Shown here: one piece after another, positions 16,145-22,016 of the stretch
Position numbering within the stretch: position 1 is the stretch's first letter
Layout: every line of letters starts with the position of its first letter
NCBI RefSeq assembly: GCF_009829075.1
Contig: NZ_WUQZ01000010.1
Coordinates: 1 to 64,000, forward strand
Length of the DNA: 64,000 bases
DNA from: Sphingobacterium composti
Lineage (GTDB): Bacteria > Bacteroidota > Bacteroidia > Sphingobacteriales > Sphingobacteriaceae
Reading direction: 5' to 3'
The notes under the pieces: generated by a model
What the model was told of the DNA's origin: nothing
What the model saw: only the letters and a program-made list of their open reading frames with translations
Databases searched by the model: none
Program-made: the position numbers and the translations under genes

Positions 16145-16322
16145 TTACTTTCCCAATTTGCGTATGTTCTTTTGCTTTTTTGTACAATCGTTCTTCGGTT
16201 TATTGGTTTCTTTTGTATTAATATCATATTGAACAGTGCTATCTTTCAACTGACTTAATCGCTTCAAATCCTCCAACAAAAGGTTCTAGTTTCGTGCCTG
16301 CGGGATCACAAACAAAATCTTC
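16145..16322 (-). pseudogene. Second decayed gene remnant with a frameshift
   Basis: Two overlapping open frames read like one broken protein: FVCDPAGTKLEPFVGGFEA in one frame, and LLEDLKRLSQLKD continuing to a Lys-rich end (KKQKNIRKLGK) in another, ending at the TAA at 16145-16147. The shift lies around 16255-16290. There is no start codon. It belongs with the remnant at 15897 as part of a vanished operon. Nothing else coding is visible between 16056 and 16517. Confidence 0.4.
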
Positions 16323-16517
16323 TTAGAAATGAGAAGTTTTTGTTTATAGCCACATCAGAATTATTTAAGCTAAAAATCTAAAATTAAACAGTTAATTAAT
16401 CTTATTAATAACACTTAATTCAAAAATAGATAAAAATCTGATTTTCATCTAATAACTTTGCACGTCATTCTTTTACATAAATAATACCATATAATTTAGT
16501 GTCTAAATACCTAAAAT

Positions 16518-16636
16518 CAAATTGCACACTTTTTCATCCCCCTAAGGGGTCTTAATTTTCTGCAACAATTTACAAATAGCACAATCATCTTAATACAGCT
16601 CGCCGTCCTGCGAGTTGAGCGAAGGTCGTTGAAGAG
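16518..16636. repeat. Repeat copy B
   Basis: Counterpart of 14399-14521. The outer part (TTGCACACTTTTT, then CCCCTAAGGGG, then TGCAACAATTTACAAATAG) is degenerate, while 16576-16636 is nearly identical to copy A. The pair brackets 14522-16517 in direct orientation. Confidence 0.7.
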
Positions 16637-17004
16637 AAATGCGCAAGCATGATTCAACGATATCTATGAAATAGACGAAGACTGTTGGCGATATTTTTGT
16701 TTCAAAAATCGTGACAACATCGAAGCCTGAGCGATTCGCAGGCGAGCCAAAGTCTAAAAGCAATTGGATTTTGACCAGGTATGCTAATACTTTGTCAAAA
16801 GACAAAAGAGCTTTTATGAAGTGTAGGGATTACCAAAGCATGAATTATGACAAACAGTGAAACAATAAATTAGAAATTGTGAGTATCACTATTTTTAATT
16901 TATGAAGTTTGGCGTATATTCATGTCGGGAATTCCGAAACGGAATGCCTTATTTCCATTGTTAGTTAATTTGGTATCAATCCTTTAAATAAATATGTTCT
17001 GTAT
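16637..17004. other. Gene-free stretch with several hairpins
   Basis: No convincing gene. Hairpins include GCCTG/CAGGC (near 16725-16743) and a CAAAAATC/GATTTTTG-type arm near 16690-16715. The 71-codon frame over 16590-16805 on the minus strand overlaps repeat copy B and lacks protein-like features. The stretch may be the non-repeated part of the same repetitive element. Confidence 0.35.
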
Positions 17005-17553
17005 ATGATAATTTCAAAAAAAATAATTTCGGCAAATCTTGTCGTGATTTTATTATTAGGAATCGTTAATCATTTAAGTGCTCAAATTAAAGCTGAACCA
17101 TCGAAAGGAGACACTTTCGAGTATATTCTTCATGAGATAAATGATTTCTCTTATTATGGTAATGATTCTTGGCCTCTTTATGATATTGAGGTTAAATCTT
17201 ACGATAAAAGGAATAATACTATAACTGTCATTCATTTTAATCCATTGGTAAAATGTAAATATGTAGAAACTTTAAATTTAGATAATATTAAGTCAGTTTT
17301 TTTATATGATAATGCTTTATACAAAGTTAATTTAGATACAAAAAAAAGTAACAGAACTAATATGCTAAAAATTACATTTAAGAGTAAAAGCAATAAAGTA
17401 GACATATCATGTGAAGATGGCACTATACTTGATAATTATAAAGATGAAATTTCCATAGCAATTTACGACTATGATAGGGCTTTAAAATTTGAGAGAGCTA
17501 TTCTTCATATGATTAAATTATCTGGAAACAAATTTAACCCAAATTTATTCTAG
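17005..17553 (+). CDS. Small secreted protein, unknown function
   Basis: The 182-residue product starts with a signal peptide (MIISKKIISANLVVILLLGI, cleavage probably after LSAQ near residue 27). The mature 155 residues are beta-rich and hydrophilic with an excess of Asp, Asn and Lys. No lipobox and no known domain. It stands alone and is followed by a terminator. The codon bias is AT-rich like the surrounding mobile DNA. I cannot assign a function. Confidence 0.6.
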   Translation: MIISKKIISANLVVILLLGIVNHLSAQIKAEPSKGDTFEYILHEINDFSYYGNDSWPLYDIEVKSYDKRNNTITVIHFNPLVKCKYVETLNLDNIKSVFLYDNALYKVNLDTKKSNRTNMLKITFKSKSNKVDISCEDGTILDNYKDEISIAIYDYDRALKFERAILHMIKLSGNKFNPNLF

Positions 17554-17679
17554 AGGTAAATGTATTACCTGTTATGAATTTCTTTTAGGCTATCTTACAT
17601 AAGCGAAAGGTGCGATTTTTTTGTGAGGATTCTGTTGGAAGTGTTTAATATCTCCTATTTACAATAAGTATAAATACAA

Positions 17680-17726
17680 AAAAATACTAACGTTATAAAG
17701 TCCTGGTTTATATCGTTAGTATTTTT
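17680..17726. terminator. Bidirectional terminator
   Basis: AAAAATACTAACG (17680-17692) pairs perfectly with CGTTAGTATTTTT (17714-17726), a 13-bp stem ending in T tracts on both strands. A second stem, GTTAATG/CATTAAC (17740-17766), lies closer to the stop of the minus-strand gene. Confidence 0.7.
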
Positions 17727-17772
17727 AGTTATATCAAAAGTTAATGATCTAAACCAGACCATTAACAGTATT

Positions 17773-17964
17773 CTATTTCTTAGACTTTCTTGAGGTACTG
17801 TAAGTCGTAGATGGATTTTTTGTAGCAGTGGTTTTAGTCACATACCTTCCAGTTTCGGCACTTCGATATTGTTTAGAGTTACGAGATTTAGATGATTTAG
17901 TTTGTGCCATTGAACTAGCGATAGAAAAACAAACGATTAAAATTGATGTTAGTAAATATTTCAT
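17773..17964 (-). CDS. Short secreted basic protein
   Basis: I place the start at 17964 (MKYLLTSILIVCFSIASSMA), which gives a clean signal peptide. The frame is open to 18030 but the extra residues look untranslated. The mature ~43 residues are basic and Ser/Thr/Lys-rich, with QYRSAETGRYVTKTTATKNP, a pattern I have seen in short conserved Bacteroidota proteins of unknown role. Surface or periplasmic location is likely. No partner is evident. Confidence 0.6.
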   Translation of the reverse strand: MKYLLTSILIVCFSIASSMAQTKSSKSRNSKQYRSAETGRYVTKTTATKNPSTTYSTSRKSKK

Positions 17965-18146
17965 AATTATATTAATTTTCAACCAATATAATAAAAATCC
18001 TTCATCGCTTACAATCAAAAGTTCGCACATCTCAATTTCTAATTCCTAACTAGCTTTCAGAATATTTACAAAATTGGACTTCAAAATTAACGCTTATAAC
18101 CTTTCGGAATTTTAGAATCCATTCTTTTTTTTAACTTTAGCTTATT

Positions 18147-18629
18147 ATGAAATACAACCTAGAGTGGTTAAAAGACCAAGTGAACCAAGGTCGTAATACT
18201 AACAATATATTTTTCTGGAGAGAATTCCCTAATACAGAAATAACAAAATCTTGCTTAAGTCAATGGTATCATGCACCATTCACATCAAATGAATTTACTT
18301 TCAATACCACCGAACATTACATGATGGCAAGGAAAGCACTTCTATTCCGTGACAAAGAAACATTTATTAAAATAGTTAATGCTAATACACCTAGTGAAGC
18401 AAAATCATTAGGCAGGCAAGTCAAAAAATTTGATGAAGCGATATGGAACGAACATAAGTTTGACATTGTAGTTAAAGGTAATTTATTGAAGTTTTCTCAG
18501 AATAAGCCTTTAAAAGATTATTTACTAAGTACAAATGATAGCATTCTTGTTGAAGCTAGTCCATATGACAGAATTTGGGGAATTGGGTTAGATGAAAATA
18601 GTCCTCACGTAAATGATCCATTGGGCTAA
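18147..18629 (+). CDS. NADAR-family protein, C-terminally truncated
   Basis: NADAR (YbiA-like) proteins act on ADP-ribosyl compounds, from riboflavin-pathway intermediates to ADP-ribosylated guanine in DNA. Family marks here are FWREFPNTEI early, CLSQWYHAPF, the ATLT-equivalent TTEHYMMARKALLF near 55-70, LGRQVKKFDEAIW near 95-107, and SPYDRIWGIGLDENSP near 143-158. Full-length members continue with a WKGxNLLGxALMxVR-type segment. Here the frame ends at 160 residues with DPLG and a stop exactly where sequence shared with the structured RNA leader begins (18623). The last 20-25 family residues are missing, so the gene was cut at a recombination junction. Function of the shortened form is doubtful. 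Confidence 0.8.
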   Translation: MKYNLEWLKDQVNQGRNTNNIFFWREFPNTEITKSCLSQWYHAPFTSNEFTFNTTEHYMMARKALLFRDKETFIKIVNANTPSEAKSLGRQVKKFDEAIWNEHKFDIVVKGNLLKFSQNKPLKDYLLSTNDSILVEASPYDRIWGIGLDENSPHVNDPLG

Positions 18630-18716
18630 GTCTGTCTGGTCTTTTGGGTATCCTAGTACCTCAGTTAAGGACATGATTTTAGTTTCACGCCTTTTTTATT
18701 ACTCAAAATAAACTTA
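18623..18716 (+). ncRNA. Second, 5'-truncated copy of the structured RNA leader
   Basis: From GGGCTAAGTCTGTCTGGT onward this matches 7765-7857, including CAGTTAAGGACATGAT, TTTCACGCC and CTCAAAATAAACTTAAA. The 5' hairpin is absent because the similarity starts at the NADAR junction. The loop segment that is GTTGTCGCAGACCA in copy 1 reads GGTATCCTAGTACC here, while both flanks are conserved. A start codon with the same first residues (MAQ) follows at 18723. Confidence 0.65.
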
Positions 18717-18722
18717 AATATT

Positions 18723-18788
18723 ATGGCACAAAGCAAATTCTATTCTCCATCAGGCTTTAAAAATCCTACAAAAATTTCAATATTATGA
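18723..18788 (+). pseudogene. N-terminal stub matching the cysteine-rich leader gene
   Basis: Twenty-one codons starting MAQSKFY (compare MAQERFY at 7860) end in TGA at 18786-18788. The stop overlaps the next ATG. It seems to be the leftover start of a relative of the 7860 gene, with the body deleted. Confidence 0.5.
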
Positions 18789-18937
18789 AAGGTTGTATTA
18801 CAGGTTTCATAGCTATTCTGTTGAGTACATATATCTCAATGGCTGGAATCTTTACTAAGCATGAAGGCCGGTCTCTTTTGTATATCGCTATCATTTGGAT
18901 ACTATTCTTTATTATAAATAAACCTCGTAAACGATAA
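18785..18937 (+). CDS. Small two-helix membrane protein
   Basis: A 50-residue ORF with two hydrophobic segments (ITGFIAILLSTYISMAGIF and LLYIAIIWILFFII) separated by a short charged loop and ending in KPRKR, a positive-inside tail. Its ATG overlaps the stop of the stub before it, and it ends four bases before the next start. Such short proteins may be real (holin- or toxin-like) or chance in decayed DNA. Confidence 0.45.
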   Translation: MKGCITGFIAILLSTYISMAGIFTKHEGRSLLYIAIIWILFFIINKPRKR

Positions 18938-18941
18938 TATT

Positions 18942-19322
18942 ATGGAATTACCTCAACACTATATGCATATTAAGAATATGCTGAATCTAACATTATTTGG
19001 CTCGACAAATAAGGATGATGAATTTATTACATCTGAAAAAATAGCTATTCATCCAAATTATGTCAAATACCATAAGGAATTTAAAGACCAAGATATTCTA
19101 GTTGACAATGACTATCTCAGAGAGTGTATTAAGTTCTATTTAGAAGGATTAAATAATTCGGAAAAAAAAGAAATAGTAAAAATTGTCGAGGAGAATCCTC
19201 TTTTAGTTTTTGCTTTGACTATTCTGCAACAGTATAGAAAAACAAAAAAATCTGAATCGGTAAAGAGTATAGAAGCCGATTATGAGACCTATCTTCAAAA
19301 ATCAAAAGTACCAGAGCACTAA
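18942..19322 (+). CDS. Hypothetical protein next to an element-end remnant
   Basis: The 126-residue soluble protein is acidic and Lys/Glu-rich with a helical C-terminal half (KKEIVKIVEENPLLVFAL). No motif is recognised. It follows the small membrane protein by four bases and shares the ATATTATG start context used by the two preceding frames, so the three look like one former operon. The last codons (GAGCACTAA) coincide with the GAGCACT of a tRNA 3' end-like junction at 19314-19320, so the C-terminus may have been recut by an insertion. Confidence 0.5.
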   Translation: MELPQHYMHIKNMLNLTLFGSTNKDDEFITSEKIAIHPNYVKYHKEFKDQDILVDNDYLRECIKFYLEGLNNSEKKEIVKIVEENPLLVFALTILQQYRKTKKSESVKSIEADYETYLQKSKVPEH

Positions 19323-19398
19323 GAAAGCCTGTAAGTTAGCAACTTACAGGCTTTTATTTTTACTAGAGGGCTCTATAGGGGGGGGCGGTGTTTGTAAC
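19314..19398. repeat. Third copy of the element-end signature
   Basis: GAGCACT is followed by a 14-bp hairpin (19324-19337 with 19342-19355), then AGAGGGC at 19365 and an expanded AGGGGGGGGC at 19377, twelve bases apart, then TTTGTAAC. The order and wording match 277-360 at attL. This looks like the left end of a related element that used the same integration site, now reduced to an end fragment. Confidence 0.7.
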
Positions 19399-19404
19399 GA
19401 TAAC

Positions 19405-19620
19405 CTAATAATTGCATTCAATTTTTATAGAAATTTCTAGCTCCATTTCATTTTTTAACTCTAAATGCTTTTCCATTACTGATTCTCTTGATATTTGTGA
19501 ATAAACAACCTTCTATCTAATTTTTAAATAAAAATTATCAAAGTCCAAATCAATGGATCCATTTTGATTAGTTTCTATAAATAATTGACTCAATAAAGAA
19601 CTATTTACAATAGCCTTTGT
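19405..19620 (-). pseudogene. C-terminal gene remnant with in-frame TAG
   Basis: The minus-strand frame reads protein-like (LLSQLFIETNQNGSIDLDF, then a TAG at 19513-19515, then SVMEKHLELKNEMELEISIK) and ends at 19405. No start codon. It stands relative to the third element end as the KAP gene stands relative to attL, so it is probably the tail of that lost element's first cargo gene. Confidence 0.4.
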
Positions 19621-19661
19621 TCATTTTATATAACAGAAGTATAACATTAAACTGAATAATT

Positions 19662-20222
19662 ATGGCAAAACTAGATGGAAAAAGAATTGCAATATTAACA
19701 GAAGATGGTTTTGAAAAAATTGAACTAACTAGTCCTAAAGATGCATTAGCAGATGCTGGTGCTCAAGTTGACATCATATCTCCGAAAGAAGATATAGTTC
19801 GTTCAAAACAAGGAGATGCTTGGGATGAAGATTTTAAAGTTGATATACCTTTAAAAGACGCCGATGTCTCTAATTACGATGGCTTATTAATTCCTGGCGG
19901 AGTAATCAATCCTGATAAATTGCGGGTAAACGAGGAGGCATTACGTTTTGTTAAAGCTTTTTTCAGTGCAGGAAAACCAGTGGCAGCTATATGTCATGGA
20001 CCACAAGTGTTAATTGACGCAGAAGTCGTTGAAGGTAGAAAGTTAACTTCAGTTGAAGCTATCAAAAGGGATTTGATTAATGCTAAGGCTTTATGGGAAG
20101 ATAGAGAGGTAGTCACAGATCAAGGATTAGTTACTAGCCGAACACCTGACGATTTACCAGCTTTTAATAAAAAAATTGTCGAGGAATTTGCAGAAGGTAT
20201 ACATGCTGGACAGCACGAATAG
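19662..20222 (+). CDS. DJ-1/PfpI family protein (type 1 glutamine amidotransferase fold), copy 1
   Basis: The 186-residue protein has the DJ-1/PfpI fold: RIAILTEDGFEKIEL near 8-22, GLLIPGGVINPDKLR near 68-82, and the nucleophile elbow AAICHGPQVL with Cys near 110. Members act in protein or glyoxal detoxification or as intracellular peptidases (PfpI/YhbO type). It is followed by a terminator and then an OsmC-family gene. The same gene order recurs at 45084-46213, where the product differs at about 27 of 186 positions by eye. A stress role fits family knowledge. The exact substrate is unknown. Confidence 0.9.
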   Translation: MAKLDGKRIAILTEDGFEKIELTSPKDALADAGAQVDIISPKEDIVRSKQGDAWDEDFKVDIPLKDADVSNYDGLLIPGGVINPDKLRVNEEALRFVKAFFSAGKPVAAICHGPQVLIDAEVVEGRKLTSVEAIKRDLINAKALWEDREVVTDQGLVTSRTPDDLPAFNKKIVEEFAEGIHAGQHE

Positions 20223-20246
20223 CCTCCAACGTAGAGTCCTAAACTT

Positions 20247-20280
20247 AAAGCTGCTTTTAATGAAAGGCAGCTTTCTTTTT
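20247..20280 (+). terminator. Intrinsic terminator after DJ-1 copy 1
   Basis: AAAGCTGC (20247-20254) pairs with GCAGCTTT (20267-20274), followed by CTTTTT. It separates the DJ-1 gene from the OsmC-family gene. Confidence 0.75.
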
Positions 20281-20308
20281 ATACCGAACATTATTTACTT
20301 TTAACCAT

Positions 20309-20785
20309 ATGAATCATCAGCATACTTTTACCGCAAATTTAAAATGGAATAAAACTGAGGCAACAAATGATAATTCGAAAAAGGTTTATACAAAGAATCA
20401 TATTGTCGAGATTGAAGGAAAACCTGATCTAGCTGTTTCCGCTGCTAAAAGCTTTAAAGGAGATCCGAGTAATTATAACCCCGAAGATTTGTTACTTACG
20501 AGTCTTATGTCTTGTCATATGATGTCCTATTTATATGTTTGCCAACTACATAGTATTGATGTAATATCCTATCAAGATAATGCAACGGCAGCTTTAGAAA
20601 TTTATTCTGATGGTTCGGGAAAAATTATCGAAGTTATTTTAAATCCAATTGTGATAATACGAGATAATATTCACGTAAATTTAGCTATTACCTTACATCA
20701 ACAAGCGAATAAACTTTGTTTCATCGCCAATTCATGTAATTTCCCTGTTATTCATCATCCTAAATGTAGTGCTTTTGAAGAATAA
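20309..20785 (+). CDS. OsmC family peroxiredoxin-like protein, copy 1
   Basis: The 158-residue protein belongs to the OsmC/Ohr family, which reduces organic hydroperoxides with two cysteines. Visible are SFKGDPSNYNPEDLLLTSL leading to the first catalytic Cys in MSCHMMSYLYVC near 70, and the second in FIANSCNFPV near 143. It is cytosolic, with no signal. It forms a pair with the upstream DJ-1 gene although a terminator lies between them. A paralogue is at 45740 with the same neighbour, roughly 60% alike by eye. Confidence 0.9.
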   Translation: MNHQHTFTANLKWNKTEATNDNSKKVYTKNHIVEIEGKPDLAVSAAKSFKGDPSNYNPEDLLLTSLMSCHMMSYLYVCQLHSIDVISYQDNATAALEIYSDGSGKIIEVILNPIVIIRDNIHVNLAITLHQQANKLCFIANSCNFPVIHHPKCSAFEE

Positions 20786-20864
20786 TATAGTTTATTAGTA
20801 CTTCAATGCATCACAATACTTGACATTCAGAAGAAGTTGTTTTTTCAAAGCCATTCTGAAAATG

Positions 20865-20872
20865 TAATTTTG
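20865..20872 (+). promoter_or_regulatory. Putative -7 box before the aldolase gene
   Basis: TAATTTTG matches the Bacteroidota -7 consensus TAnnTTTG, 24 bases before the start codon. The nearest upstream TTG (20837-20839) is at a longer than usual spacing. Confidence 0.4.
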
Positions 20873-20895
20873 TAGATCAAAAGATGTAAGACAAG

Positions 20896-21933
20896 ATGTT
20901 TAGCTTTAAAAATGATTATTCTGAAGGTGCACATATCAATATTCTTCAGAAATTAATTGATACAAACTTAATTCAACAGCATGGCTATGGTGAGGACGAC
21001 TATTCCATACAAGCTAAAGATTTACTTTGTCAGAAATTAAATAAGCCCGATGCATCAATCTTTTTTCTTTCTGCAGGTACACAGAGTAATTTAATAGTAA
21101 TTGCCTCATTATTACGTATTCATGAAGCCGTAATAAGCGCTAAAACTGGACATATCTACGCAAATGAAACAGGAGCAATTGAGGCTACAGGACATCGAAT
21201 TATCACCATTGAGACAGACAATGGCAAACTAAATCCCGCTCAAATTGAAAAAGTTTTGGTAGAATATACCTTACGACCACATGTGGTAAAACCAAGAATG
21301 GTCTATATTTCAAATTCTACTGAGATTGGAACAATATATTCTAAGTCCGAATTAGAAGAACTGTCCACTTATTGCAAGGCTAACAGTTTGCTATTATATT
21401 TAGATGGGGCAAGGTTAGGTCATGCTTTGATGGCATGTAATAACGATTTGAAGATTTCTGATATAGCTAACTTTACGGATGTTTTCTATATTGGAGGCAC
21501 CAAAAATGGTGCTCTATTTGGTGAAGCTGTAGTGTTTAACAATCCTATTTTAGCTGAAGATTTTGATTTTATTCTAAAACAAAAGGGAGCTCTATTAGCC
21601 AAAGGCAGAACGTTAGGCATTCAATTTTATGAATTATTTCATAATGACCTTTATTTTGAATTAGCAAGCCATGCGAATCAATTGGCGCAAAAGATAGCAA
21701 ATGCATTTGAAGATTGCGGATATAGCTTCCTGACACGATCACCTACAAATCAAATCTTTCCTATTTTACCTCATAAATTTATAAGTCAATTACGTATAAA
21801 CTATGATTTCTATAATTGGAAATCAATTGATGATAATCATGACTCAGTACGTATAATCACTTCATGGGCTACACCTTTAAATGTTGTAGACGAATTTATT
21901 TTTGATATAAAACAATTGGATTCCAATCTTTAA
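20896..21933 (+). CDS. Threonine aldolase-like PLP enzyme
   Basis: This 345-residue fold-type I PLP enzyme belongs to the threonine aldolase / beta-eliminating lyase family, which cleaves L-threonine or allo-threonine to glycine and acetaldehyde. Seen are FLSAGTQSNLIVI near 56-68, the cofactor-stacking region HIYANETGAIEATGHR near 87-103, LLYLDGARLGHAL near 171-183 (PLP-binding Asp and Arg), and FYIGGTKNGALFGE near 202-215 with the Schiff-base Lys. Length fits the family. It is transcribed alone and convergent with the glutaminase-family gene. Confidence 0.88.
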   Translation: MFSFKNDYSEGAHINILQKLIDTNLIQQHGYGEDDYSIQAKDLLCQKLNKPDASIFFLSAGTQSNLIVIASLLRIHEAVISAKTGHIYANETGAIEATGHRIITIETDNGKLNPAQIEKVLVEYTLRPHVVKPRMVYISNSTEIGTIYSKSELEELSTYCKANSLLLYLDGARLGHALMACNNDLKISDIANFTDVFYIGGTKNGALFGEAVVFNNPILAEDFDFILKQKGALLAKGRTLGIQFYELFHNDLYFELASHANQLAQKIANAFEDCGYSFLTRSPTNQIFPILPHKFISQLRINYDFYNWKSIDDNHDSVRIITSWATPLNVVDEFIFDIKQLDSNL

Positions 21934-21943
21934 AAAAAATAAA

Positions 21944-21968
21944 AGAGCTTGATATCCCATCAAGCTCT
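21944..21968 (-). terminator. Terminator of the glutaminase-family gene
   Basis: AGAGCTTGAT pairs with ATCAAGCTCT (10 bp). On the minus strand a TTTTATTTTTTTT tract follows the stem. Confidence 0.75.
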
Positions 21969-22016
21969 ACAAACACTGATTTACTTATATATACTAATAA
22001 TGATTATTCAATTTGA

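Noticed and set aside
16590..16805. 71-codon minus-strand ORF
   Set aside because: Overlaps repeat copy B, its start lacks support, and the translation looks like read-through of a structured repeat.
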